From assembly GCF_003063245.1 (NCBI RefSeq), contig NZ_MUXE01000004.1:62001-126000 (forward strand): a stretch of 64,000 nt of DNA, given 5' to 3'. This document shows, one piece after another, positions 25,746 to 34,060 of this stretch. Each line of letters begins with the position of its first letter. The stretch's first letter is position 1. The notes under the pieces are model-generated. The model did no database searches, had not been told where the DNA came from, and saw nothing but the letters and a program-made list of their open reading frames with translations. A program made the translations under genes and the position numbers. Source of the stretch: Arcobacter caeni (lineage in GTDB: Bacteria; Campylobacterota; Campylobacteria; Campylobacterales; Arcobacteraceae).

Positions 25746-27692
25746 ATGCTACAATTCATTATGCAAGAAAAAAATAAAATACCATATCAAAAAATGCCGG
25801 GAAATGATTGTAATTATTTAGTTTTAAACTATGGAGCGGCAGTAAAGATTATAAATGAATCTTCAATCCCAAATATCCAAGTAATCCTAAGAAGAATAGA
25901 TATTAATAATCAATATTTTATAAAAAATTATCGTGATATAATTGTGTACATCCCTATACCTGAACTTGATGAAGTAAGAATCGGTTCTGTTTGGAGAAAG
26001 CGCGAAAAAGTATTAGAAAAATGGAAATTTTTTGATGATTCTGAATATATGGAAGATGTAGATTTTAATTTTGATTTCAATATTAATCCTCCTCAGATAG
26101 TAAAGTTTAATGAAAAAATAGATTCATTAAATGATTCACTTTCTAATATTTATAAAATAAATTTTCAAAATACAGATCAATATAAAATACCTTATTTCAA
26201 TAAAACGAATTACACAAAATTAATTAGTGATGACAATATAACTGTTTTAATACCTTGTATTGAGTTATTTGTTTCAGCATATACACCAGAACAAAAACAA
26301 ATAAAGCAAAGATTATTACAATTTAATATAGATGATGCAATCAATGAATTTATAAATTTAGAGAATTCAAAAATTGAAAACCAAGAATATTATATAGGTC
26401 TAAATAAAAAAATGGAAGATTCTAATATAAAATTTTTAGCTTATGCAAAATTTAATAAGACATCGAGAAATAGAATAAGTAAACTATCTTCAAGTTTAGA
26501 ATTAGATGAAGGATATTTTATTGATAAATGTCAGGCAAGATATCCAATGGTTTTACCATATCATCCAACACATTTATTTATAACAAGTGATGGTTTATGG
26601 TTTAATGAAAAGACGTTTCTAGTTCAAAGGATTTATATAATTAGTATACCTAGTGACATTACTGTTAGTGGTGTTATTGAAAAGGAAATTTTTAAGGTAG
26701 AAAAGAAAATTTATAAACCAAAAGAAAAAGAACCTAAGCCTAAAATTGTAGAAAATGAAGAAGAAAATCAGAATAATGAGAATGGTCAGAATAGTTCAGA
26801 TGAAATTAATATAATAGGAATTAATAGTAATAAACAACCAAAAAAAAGAATTTCTCTTTTTAGAATAAAAACGCAAGTTAATATTATTGATGAGAATAAA
26901 CCAAAAATAGAGATTTTAGAAAAAGAAGAAGAAAAAATAGAATTTATTGAAGATGAGAAAACAGAAAATAATAAACAAATAGATATTCAAAATGATGAAG
27001 AAATTTCAAAAAAAAATATAGAAAATATTGAAAATGTTGATGGTTCAGATGCAAAAAAGCTTACATCTGGAGATGATTCAAGACAAATAAAATATTTATT
27101 ATCTCATTGTGATGTAGAAACAAATGCTTTATTTAATCAAATAACAGAAATTCTGAATACTTTTAAAATAGAAAAATTTATAGTCGATTATAAATTTTTA
27201 GATAAGAATTTTGCAGAAGTAACTGAATTAAAAGAAACTACATTTTATGAAACACTGTTTATTAATAAATTTGAAAAAAAAGAATTAAAAGATAATTGGT
27301 ATTTATTAAGACAGAGAGAAAATGGAGAGCTAAAAGAGTTAGGTTATAGAGGATATCTCTTAATAGAAATAAAATTAGCTGATGATAAATATTGTTATTT
27401 ATTAGAAATAGGTAAAAAAGAATCAGAAAGTATTTATTTAGGTGTAATTTTTAAGAATATAAATTTTAATAAATTAGCAAATAAAAATTTAGCTCAAATT
27501 TTAAGAAAGATTGTTATTAATCATGGAAATTATAGTAAAAAAGATAAAAAAGAAAAAAAATTTAATGCAGTAGATTTAGGAGTTAGATATAAAACATATT
27601 CTCATAAATTTGATGAAAAATTAAATAAATTTATAAATCTGGATAATACAATAAAGAAAAAAATGAAGTTATTAAATATTTTGAAAATATAA
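25746..27692 (+). CDS. unknown protein, possible TnsE-like
   Basis: 648 residues with a globular N-terminal part, an acidic low-complexity linker (about 325-440, rich in E, N, K) and a globular C-terminal domain. From memory it parallels Tn7 TnsE in three places: an I-P-x-x-E-L segment before a helical stretch; an L-F-I-T-S-D-G-L-W-F-N-E-K-T-F-L-V segment like the TnsE L-x-V-x-G ... Y-L-V region; and C-terminal Y-L-L-E-I before a basic helix. TnsE directs Tn7 to replicating plasmid DNA. The match is by eye and weak. The start may be the ATG at 25746 or 25761; no good SD is seen. It lies 10 bases before the SEC-C gene. Confidence 0.45.
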   Translation: MLQFIMQEKNKIPYQKMPGNDCNYLVLNYGAAVKIINESSIPNIQVILRRIDINNQYFIKNYRDIIVYIPIPELDEVRIGSVWRKREKVLEKWKFFDDSEYMEDVDFNFDFNINPPQIVKFNEKIDSLNDSLSNIYKINFQNTDQYKIPYFNKTNYTKLISDDNITVLIPCIELFVSAYTPEQKQIKQRLLQFNIDDAINEFINLENSKIENQEYYIGLNKKMEDSNIKFLAYAKFNKTSRNRISKLSSSLELDEGYFIDKCQARYPMVLPYHPTHLFITSDGLWFNEKTFLVQRIYIISIPSDITVSGVIEKEIFKVEKKIYKPKEKEPKPKIVENEEENQNNENGQNSSDEINIIGINSNKQPKKRISLFRIKTQVNIIDENKPKIEILEKEEEKIEFIEDEKTENNKQIDIQNDEEISKKNIENIENVDGSDAKKLTSGDDSRQIKYLLSHCDVETNALFNQITEILNTFKIEKFIVDYKFLDKNFAEVTELKETTFYETLFINKFEKKELKDNWYLLRQRENGELKELGYRGYLLIEIKLADDKYCYLLEIGKKESESIYLGVIFKNINFNKLANKNLAQILRKIVINHGNYSKKDKKEKKFNAVDLGVRYKTYSHKFDEKLNKFINLDNTIKKKMKLLNILKI

Positions 27693-27701
27693 GGGGAAAA
27701 T

Positions 27702-27979
27702 GTGGGGAAAGGAAATAAACGTAATGAGATTTGTTTTTGTGGGAGTGGGAAAAAGTATAAAAATTGTCATGCTATAAAAGAATTTGAGAAAAAAGTTGAA
27801 TTACATGAAATGAATAAAGATTTTATGAATAGTCAAGCAAAAAAGAAATGTATGGCACCACAAATTTTAAAAGATGAATGTACTAAAAAGATAATAAAAG
27901 CACATACTATTTCTAAAAGTTGTAATCTAAAACAAATATCTAAAGATGGTCATGTTATGCATTTTAAAACAAATATTAT
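27702..27979 (+). pseudogene. SEC-C motif protein gene, 5' part, split by IS1595-type element
   Basis: The N-terminus reads N-E-I-C-F-C-G-S-G-K-K-Y-K-N-C-H, a textbook SEC-C zinc motif. H-T-I-S-K-S-C-N-L-K-Q-I and D-G-H-V, found in a family of SEC-C island proteins, follow. The frame enters the insertion sequence at 27980 and stops after four more codons. Removing the element and one copy of the eight-base duplication joins codon 92 in frame to the piece at 32042, giving a protein of about 374 residues. The gene follows the 648-residue gene by 10 bases. The native start is GTG. Confidence 0.85.
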
Positions 27980-28003
27980 CGATATTATGTAGCACTTGCA
28001 CAA
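27972..28003 (+). repeat. left target duplication and terminal repeat of the IS1595-type element
   Basis: Target copy AATATTAT (27972-27979), then the 24-bp terminal repeat (27980-28003), which is the exact reverse complement of 32018-32041. Imperfect pairing continues for a few A/T bases inward. Confidence 0.95.
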
Positions 28004-28054
28004 AAATAAATTTTAATCAAAATTTATAATTTTTTTAAATTCTTAAACTAAATT

Positions 28055-28285
28055 TTAAAGAGTAATTTTCGATTTTTTCTTTTTGTTAGAAGCTTTTGTA
28101 ATAAGTAACTCATCCCCATCATCTAAATTATAATCATCATACAATTTATCTAATACAAGCGTAGTTACTTTATCTGTAATATCTAATTCACTTTCTAAAA
28201 AGCCATCATCAGAGTAAGTACAAAGGTTTATAGTACCTTTGTCTTTGTTATATTCTAGGGTTTGTGTTTTATTATGAATAACCAT
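28055..28285 (-). CDS. small acidic passenger protein next to the nuclease gene
   Basis: About 76 residues from the ATG at 28285; a longer upstream frame lies inside the nuclease gene and is less likely. It is acidic with a lysine-rich tail (K-K-K-K-S-K). The start overlaps the end of the nuclease gene by 14 bases, so it is translationally coupled. No family is recognised. Its place in the restriction-modification cassette suggests an accessory or inhibitor role, but that is only inferred from position. Confidence 0.55.
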   Translation of the reverse strand: MVIHNKTQTLEYNKDKGTINLCTYSDDGFLESELDITDKVTTLVLDKLYDDYNLDDGDELLITKASNKKKKSKITL

Positions 28286-29129
28286 GTTGTTTTTTCCAAC
28301 AATCAATACATAATACAGCATTTTGGGTTCTAGGTGTAAATGACTTATTACATGATTGGCAAATTGGTAAGAGGTTACTTATTGATTCACATTTATAATC
28401 ATCATTTCCACCTATTGATTTTTTGATTAATGATTCAAATGTCAATAAATTTTCTCCCTCATAAGCTTTTATGTCAACTTTTTGTAATTTACTTAATTCT
28501 TTCAATAAATCAATAGAATTTAACTTACTAAATACTGATATATCGAAATAAAATATATACATATCCAATTCTCTACTTTTTTCTCTAGCAATCATAGGGT
28601 ATTTTGTTGTTGTATCTAAAATTAAAGAATTTCTAAGCCAATTCCCATATGGTTCTCCCTCAAATTTTTGCCATCTTTTCTTAAATTCTTCTTTCAAATC
28701 TTCATTAGCATTTTTTACTGTACATCTTTCTAATGTAGAATCTTGAAATACCATTAAAACGGGTTGATTACAATAATAATCTATTTGATAAAAACCAAGA
28801 ATTTGATGAATATCAGCTCCTGTATCATGTTTATAAAATCTTTGACATTTGTCTTTTACTTCAATCCAAAAGAAATTCCCATCATGAAGTTCACATAATA
28901 AATCTGGTGCAATTACTAGCTTTCCATTAGGCAATTTTACAGCTGGTGCACCATTTATTCTTAAAGTATTATCTGGTTCATATAGAGTGATTCTTTTTAT
29001 ATCTGGATGAGCTTTAAATAATTGTTCTACTTTAGTAACTAAACTTTTTGAATTAGTAATTGAATTTTCTTTTTTTTCTTGTAATCCATTTTCATGTTTA
29101 TATGTATCGTTTCTCTCATTGATTGGCAT
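28272..29129 (-). CDS. PD-(D/E)xK restriction endonuclease-like protein
   Basis: 285 residues. A nuclease core shows A-P-D-L-L-C-E-L near residue 75 followed by F-F-W-I-E-V-K-D-K near residue 92, the D...E-x-K pattern of PD-(D/E)xK enzymes. The C-terminus is a C-x2-C...C-x2-C zinc ribbon (C-Q-S-C, C-I-D-C). It overlaps the methyltransferase gene by 14 bases on the same strand, which makes a type II restriction partner the natural reading. The target sequence is unknown. It is a passenger of the IS1595-type element. Confidence 0.75.
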   Translation of the reverse strand: MPINERNDTYKHENGLQEKKENSITNSKSLVTKVEQLFKAHPDIKRITLYEPDNTLRINGAPAVKLPNGKLVIAPDLLCELHDGNFFWIEVKDKCQRFYKHDTGADIHQILGFYQIDYYCNQPVLMVFQDSTLERCTVKNANEDLKEEFKKRWQKFEGEPYGNWLRNSLILDTTTKYPMIAREKSRELDMYIFYFDISVFSKLNSIDLLKELSKLQKVDIKAYEGENLLTFESLIKKSIGGNDDYKCESISNLLPICQSCNKSFTPRTQNAVLCIDCWKKQHGYS

Positions 29130-30036
29130 TTAAATTTATCCTTTCTTCAATTCTTGTATTTATAATTTCAATATATCTTTTATTAGTTTCAAAACCTATA
29201 AATTTCCGATTTAAATTCAAACTTGCAATAGCTGTTGTACCACTTCCCATACAATTATCTAAAATCATATCATTTTCATTAGTATATGTTTTTATTAAAT
29301 ACTCAAATAATTCTATAGGTTTTTGTGTTGGATGAAGAGAATTGGAATTTGGATTAGAAAATTCTAAAATTGTATTAGGGTTTTTTAATCCATTATTATC
29401 AAATTCATATCCATGCTTTTCACCAGTAGAACCAAATACACTTTCACTTCTATCAACTTTATTTATTTTGTCAGTTCTTTTTTTTCCATTAACCATTTGT
29501 CTGTTAAATGTTGGTAACTTTTTATAAAAAATTAGCACATTCTCATGCCAACTCATAAACATTTTTTTTGCATTCATAAAATTTGATGGTCTAGTTTTAA
29601 GCCATATTAATTCTTGTTTGAAATCTTTTATATTACTATCAATAAGTTCACTTGTGAATGGTTGCTTTGCAGTTAATACTATTGCCCCATCATCCTTAAT
29701 AATTCTTTTATAATGAGTCCATAAACCTTTCTTTGATTGTTCTTTCCATTTAATTTTAAATATTTCAATAGGTATGTTATTCTCAAAACAATATAATTTA
29801 TACTCATTTTCATTCATAGAAACAATTTTATTTTTGATTTCAATTTCAATATAATCATTTAATGGAATAATAATATCCCATTTACAAGCTGTAGTACCAT
29901 AGGGTAAATCACAAAGTATCATATCAATTGATTTATCTTTGATTTTTTCCATTCCTATCATACAATCTTCATTATAAACTTTATTGATTTCCAAACCATA
30001 TTTTAGTTCATTTTGAACATGAAGTGGTGCTACCAT
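29116..30036 (-). CDS. DNA adenine or N4-cytosine methyltransferase (type II, beta class)
   Basis: 306 residues. The catalytic motif is in the form D-L-P-Y-G near residue 43 (D/N-P-P-Y family). The S-adenosylmethionine motif N-C-M-G-S-G-T-T-A-I-A comes near residue 260. Catalytic motif first and AdoMet motif last is the beta arrangement. H-P-T-Q-K-P-I-E-L precedes the AdoMet motif, as usual. It probably protects DNA from the nuclease encoded by the overlapping downstream gene. ATG preceded by AAAGGAGAT. Confidence 0.88.
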   Translation of the reverse strand: MVAPLHVQNELKYGLEINKVYNEDCMIGMEKIKDKSIDMILCDLPYGTTACKWDIIIPLNDYIEIEIKNKIVSMNENEYKLYCFENNIPIEIFKIKWKEQSKKGLWTHYKRIIKDDGAIVLTAKQPFTSELIDSNIKDFKQELIWLKTRPSNFMNAKKMFMSWHENVLIFYKKLPTFNRQMVNGKKRTDKINKVDRSESVFGSTGEKHGYEFDNNGLKNPNTILEFSNPNSNSLHPTQKPIELFEYLIKTYTNENDMILDNCMGSGTTAIASLNLNRKFIGFETNKRYIEIINTRIEERINLNANQ

Positions 30037-30111
30037 AATATCTCCTTTAAAAACATTTGAATAGTATCAAGTTTTTTATAATCATTTTTTTAAATATTGC
30101 ATTTTGCAATA

Positions 30112-30336
30112 TTAAATTTCCAAATTTAGATTTTTTACCCCAAGTGCCATCATACATTTACAGAAAAATACAGCACTAAAACCTTTTCTTGTCATTTTAT
30201 TGTTATAAGATTTATCAGTTAAATTTTCCCCATAAGGTTTTAATAATTCAACTAAATCTTTAACTTTTAATCCTCTTCTATCTAATTCAGCTTTAATTAG
30301 ATTTTTAGGCATATTTTCATCAAAACTTTTTTCCAT
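30112..30336 (-). CDS. small helix-turn-helix-like protein (DUF6471-like)
   Basis: 74 residues with a helical pattern, L-I-K-A-E-L-D-R-R-G-L-K-V-K-D-L-V-E-L-L, followed by N-K-M-T-R-K-G-F-S-A-V-F-F, like small DUF6471 or phage-type DNA-binding proteins. It is divergent from the transposase and upstream of the methyltransferase, where a controller of restriction-modification expression would sit. The assignment is by pattern only. Confidence 0.6.
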   Translation of the reverse strand: MEKSFDENMPKNLIKAELDRRGLKVKDLVELLKPYGENLTDKSYNNKMTRKGFSAVFFCKCMMALGVKNLNLEI

Positions 30337-30502
30337 AAATAACCCTAAAATATTTTATATTTCATATTTTATCATATTTCTAAAATATAGTCAATATTAA
30401 TTATATATATAATCATTAATAAATATAAAAATAATCTTAATGTATTGACAAATATAATCATATTCGATATAATTTTAAATAAATTAAATCAAGGACTAAA
30501 AA

Positions 30503-31519
30503 ATGTCACAACATTTCCTATTATCTTCAAAAGCAAGAAGTTTAAGTATTATGAACATAGTAAAAATGTCAGATATAGAAGCCTTTGAAATGTTTAAAGC
30601 TATTAGATGGAATGAAACAAATGGAGATGTTGTTTGTCCTTGTTGTGGTAGTTTAGAGAAACCATACTTTTTAAAAACTAGAATGCAATTTAGATGTAAA
30701 GAGTGTTTTTATACTTTTTCTGTAACAAGTGGAACTATTTTTGCTAATCATAAATTACCATTACAAACTTATCTTTTAGCAATAGCACTTTTTACAAATT
30801 CTGTAAAATCTATTTCAGCTTTACAATTAAGTCGTGACTTAAATGTTCAATATAAAACAGCTTGGGTTTTGTCTCATAAAATCAGAGAATCTCTAATGGA
30901 TTATAATAGTGATGAAAAATTTGAGGGAACTTGTGAAATGGATGGTGTTTATGTAAATCATTATGTAAGACCAAAAAACAATATTGATGATAGAGTTGAT
31001 AGAAGAAAAGTACACAAACCAAATAAAAGAGTTATTATTAGTCTAAGACAAAGAGCCGATGAAGCAGATGAAGTTGTAGGAGCTGTAAAAACTAAAACTT
31101 TTGTACTAAAAAGTGAAAACTCAATTGATATTAAAACTATTGCTCATAAATATATTAAAGTTGGAACTTCAATCCATACAGATGAATCAAATGCTTATGA
31201 TGATTTAACAGCTCATTATGATATGAATAGAGTAAACCATCAAATTGAATACTCAGGGATTTATGGAGAAAACAATAATCAAAGCGAATCTTATAATGCA
31301 AGATTTAGAAGAATGCAATATGGTAACTTACATAAAATCGGAAATTTATATCTTTCAAATTATGCAAATGAGATAGCATATAGAGAAGATACAAGAAGAT
31401 GGAATAATGGAAAAATCTTTAGTGATATTTTTTCTAAATGTTTACATACTCCAACAAGTAATGAGTTTTGTGGATATTGGCAAGGTAACAAAAGATTATC
31501 TGAAAGATTAGGTGCTTAA
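30503..31519 (+). CDS. IS1595-family (ISXO2-like) transposase
   Basis: 338 residues. An N-terminal zinc ribbon (C-P-C-C-G, C-K-E-C) leads into F-S-V-T-S-G-T-I-F, the hallmark of IS1595 transposases. The ISXO2-like catalytic domain follows with E-M-D-G-V-Y, H-T-D-E-S-N-A-Y and N-Q-S-E-S-Y-N-A-R-F. It appears full length and undisrupted, so the element may be active. Its stop overlaps the convergent 146-residue gene by four bases. Confidence 0.95.
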   Translation: MSQHFLLSSKARSLSIMNIVKMSDIEAFEMFKAIRWNETNGDVVCPCCGSLEKPYFLKTRMQFRCKECFYTFSVTSGTIFANHKLPLQTYLLAIALFTNSVKSISALQLSRDLNVQYKTAWVLSHKIRESLMDYNSDEKFEGTCEMDGVYVNHYVRPKNNIDDRVDRRKVHKPNKRVIISLRQRADEADEVVGAVKTKTFVLKSENSIDIKTIAHKYIKVGTSIHTDESNAYDDLTAHYDMNRVNHQIEYSGIYGENNNQSESYNARFRRMQYGNLHKIGNLYLSNYANEIAYREDTRRWNNGKIFSDIFSKCLHTPTSNEFCGYWQGNKRLSERLGA

Positions 31520-31956
31520 TTTAGCTCTTTTATCTTCCAAACAATAGACAAACCATCTTTTGATACTTTTTCAACTAAATTATTTGATAAACAAGTATTT
31601 AAGGCTAATAAAATTGATTTTTGGAAGTTTGATTTATCTGTTTTATTTTCAAAAGCTAGATTTCTATTTACAGCAATAATATCAGATATTTTATCAGTAG
31701 ATATTGGCAAACTGCTATTTTTTAAAACCTCTAAAACTAAAACTTTTGCTTCTCCATTATTAAAAAATCTGTTTCTACTTTTTATAACTGGTTTAATACT
31801 AGAAATATCATAATCAACATCAAAAATTTTAATAGTTGCATCAATAGTTTGTAAATCTTTATCAAGAGTTGCAATTAGTTGTTTGTAATGGATTATATCT
31901 CCACGAAGTTCAGCTCTTTTTTTAACCAATGCAGAAATAACATGAGTATCAGCCAT
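31516..31956 (-). CDS. hypothetical passenger protein of the IS1595-type element
   Basis: 146 residues. The N-terminal half is a coiled-coil-like helix (K-K-R-A-E-L-R-G-D-I-I-H-Y-K). The C-terminal half looks like a winged-helix segment, with I-S-T-D-K-I-S-D-I and L-V-E-K-V-S-K-D-G. Similar short proteins occur in mobile elements, but I cannot name a family with certainty. AAAGGA precedes the ATG. It is convergent with the transposase and close to the right terminal repeat. Confidence 0.55.
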   Translation of the reverse strand: MADTHVISALVKKRAELRGDIIHYKQLIATLDKDLQTIDATIKIFDVDYDISSIKPVIKSRNRFFNNGEAKVLVLEVLKNSSLPISTDKISDIIAVNRNLAFENKTDKSNFQKSILLALNTCLSNNLVEKVSKDGLSIVWKIKELN

Positions 31957-32017
31957 AATAAGTGTCCTTTAAACGAAAAATGTTAAAGGAATTTTAGTAA
32001 ATTTTAGGGATTTTTTC

Positions 32018-32049
32018 TTGTGCAAGTGCTACATAATATCGAATATTAT
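32018..32049 (-). repeat. right terminal repeat and target duplication of the IS1595-type element
   Basis: The terminal repeat 32018-32041 is the exact complement of 27980-28003. It is followed by the second target copy AATATTAT (32042-32049). Confidence 0.95.
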
Positions 32050-32896
32050 GGCTTTAGATAGAAATAATGGTAAATTTCCTATAGAAAAAATAGGGATTAA
32101 TAATGCATCAGTAATAAATGCGTTTTGTAGTAAGCATGATAAAGAATTATTTAGTGTAATAGAGGATAAAGAGTTTATTTTTACTGATGAACAAATTTTT
32201 ATGTTAGCATATAGAGCAATATCTAGAGAATTATATTTAAAATATTGTTCAACAGAATCTAATAAAAATATGAAAGAATATGACAAAGGTCAATCTAAAG
32301 AGATTCAGTTATTAATTCACATGATTAGTAATCATATGACAAAAGGCACAGATTTAGCAATTAGAGACTTAGAAAAATTAAAATCTTTATATGATGAAAA
32401 ATTACTAGAAAATAGTTTCAATTCAATCAAATATTATTGTATTTTAATTGATAATGTACCAGAAATAATGAGTAGTGCAGGATGGTTACCAGAATTAGAT
32501 TTTAATAATAAAATATTACTTGATTTAAATGATAAAAATATAATGTTTAATTCATTAACTGTATCAACAATTGGATTAAAAGATCGAAAAGGAGCTATTG
32601 TTTTTGCTTGGTTAGATGTAATAGATTCTAAAGCTTGTATAGAGTTTATAAAAAGTCTCAACGAAATACCAGATGATTATAAAGGTAGTGCAATATTAAA
32701 ATGGTTATTTGAATGCAATGAAAATATTTACTGGTCAGAAGATTGGTGGAATACAATTGAAGTAGATAAACAGAAGGAATTAATAGATTCAATGATGAAT
32801 ATTATGAGTAGAGGACCATCTCTTAAAGATTATAAAAGTTTTTCTAGTTGTTTGTCTTGGAAAATAAATGAAATAAAAACAAATATTAATTTATGA
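32042..32896 (+). pseudogene. SEC-C motif protein gene, 3' part
   Basis: Once the insertion is removed, the frame runs ...K-T-N-I-M-A-L-D-R-N-N-G-K and continues for 282 codons from 32048 to the stop at 32896. This large piece has no motif I recognise; it is acidic and probably helical, with a tryptophan-rich C-terminal segment (Y-W-S-E-D-W-W-N). It is free of stops, so the insertion looks recent. The stop lies three bases from the end of the convergent tnsF. Confidence 0.8.
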
Positions 32897-32899
32897 AGT

Positions 32900-34060
32900 C
32901 TATTTTAATTTTAAATAAACTTTTTTTGGTAAATAAAATTTATTTTTACAACAACAAATGTAATAACTATTATTTATTCTAAAAATATTTTTAATACATA
33001 AATATACATTTGTTGGGATTTTAATCCTATGGAAATATTCTAAAGAAATATTGATTAATCCTTTTTGTTGAGGAATGGTTAGTCTTTCTTTTTTTAATAA
33101 ATAAATTAATCGTAATTGTAATTGTTTTTTTCTTGAAGTACTAGATTTTAATGTATAAGTTAAATTTCTCATAGAAGATAAGTTATAGTTAAATTTTTTA
33201 TTTAAGTAATTAATAAAGCCTGTTAAAGAACTTTTTTGACCAGGATAAACCCATAGATAACCATCAATTACATTATCATTTAATCTTGAGATATTAAAGT
33301 ATTTTTTGTATTCAAGTAGTTTTATTGCTGGGGTTAAGGCTAATCTTATTGATCGTTGAGTTGTTTTATTTGATAAATATTTCTTTTCTAAATATGTATA
33401 GTAACTATTTATAATTAGATAATCAGAAGAATTTTTATTGAAATGATTTAGATATGAATCTATTATATTTAAATTAGAATGTAGTTCTTTTATTTTTTCA
33501 TTAATTTCTATTATTCTATATTCATTAAAAAAAATCATAACTAAAAGGTATTTTCTTGTGAATGAAACTTTAAAATGTTTTAACAAATCAAGATATGTAG
33601 GAAATTTATCTAATGTATTTGCTAGTAAATCAATTTTATAAAAAAAGATAAAATATTTTTGAATAAAATTAGAACTATATTCTATACCTTTTCTTTTTGT
33701 TAACCACCAAGTGAATTGTTCAAAAAAGAGATTTGTAAATTTAGATAAAAATAAATTTAGCATAGAAATTTTTTTGGATAAAGTATTAAAACAAGAACAT
33801 TTATAACAAATTTTTCCTCTCCCCGCAGGAAATTTATTTTTACAAATTCTACAAATTCTAAATGGTTCTATGAAACATTTTTTGCAAATAGGTTTATTCT
33901 CTTTTGAATATGTAAAAGTTATTGTATGTCTTCTACATAAACTACATATATCTAAACATTTTCTATAACATTTGTCACAAAGCAATAAAATTTCATTATT
34001 TAGAGTTCTATTAAAAACATTGTTTTTAGAGCAATTACATTGTGGACAAATTTTTTTCAT
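32900..34060 (-). CDS. tnsF: TnsF-like target selector (zinc ribbons + tyrosine-recombinase-like region)
   Basis: 386 residues. The first 90 hold at least four C-x2-C zinc knuckles (C-P-Q-C, C-D-K-C, C-S-L-C, C-K-K-C, C-R-I-C). The middle reads T-T-Q-R-S-I-R-L-A-L-T-P-A-I-K-L-L-E-Y and Y-P-G-Q-K-S-S-L-T-G-F-I-N-Y-L, like the core-binding half of a tyrosine recombinase. I see no catalytic R-H-x-x-R...Y set. TnsF, an inactivated tyrosine recombinase, is the selector used by Tn6022-like transposons to target comM, and this element sits in comM. It overlaps the tniQ gene by four bases (ATGA). Confidence 0.75.
   Translation of the reverse strand: MKKICPQCNCSKNNVFNRTLNNEILLLCDKCYRKCLDICSLCRRHTITFTYSKENKPICKKCFIEPFRICRICKNKFPAGRGKICYKCSCFNTLSKKISMLNLFLSKFTNLFFEQFTWWLTKRKGIEYSSNFIQKYFIFFYKIDLLANTLDKFPTYLDLLKHFKVSFTRKYLLVMIFFNEYRIIEINEKIKELHSNLNIIDSYLNHFNKNSSDYLIINSYYTYLEKKYLSNKTTQRSIRLALTPAIKLLEYKKYFNISRLNDNVIDGYLWVYPGQKSSLTGFINYLNKKFNYNLSSMRNLTYTLKSSTSRKKQLQLRLIYLLKKERLTIPQQKGLINISLEYFHRIKIPTNVYLCIKNIFRINNSYYICCCKNKFYLPKKVYLKLK

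Larger units (their letters stand above)
27980..32041. mobile_element. IS1595-family element carrying a restriction-modification cassette
   Basis: A 4062-bp unit with perfect 24-bp terminal inverted repeats (27980-28003 and 32018-32041; outer part CGATATTATGTAGCAC). It is flanked by direct repeats AATATTAT at 27972-27979 and 32042-32049, an 8-bp target duplication as usual for IS1595. It holds one transposase on the plus strand and five passenger genes on the minus strand: a regulator-like protein, a DNA methyltransferase, a nuclease, a small acidic protein and a hypothetical protein. IS1595 members with passenger genes, including methyltransferases, are known. The interrupted gene can be rejoined exactly. 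Confidence 0.95.

Noticed and set aside
25735-25760. TGCTACAAT before the 648-residue gene as another Tn7-like end repeat
   Set aside because: Only the short TGCTAC core matches; there is no TG(A/T)CA tip at the right distance. It may simply be a -10-like sequence.
27988-28003. Similarity of the IS1595-type terminal repeat (TGTAGCACTT) to the inner Tn7-like right end
   Set aside because: The shared bases are few and the two elements have unrelated transposases. The IS boundaries are fixed independently by perfect repeats and an 8-bp duplication.
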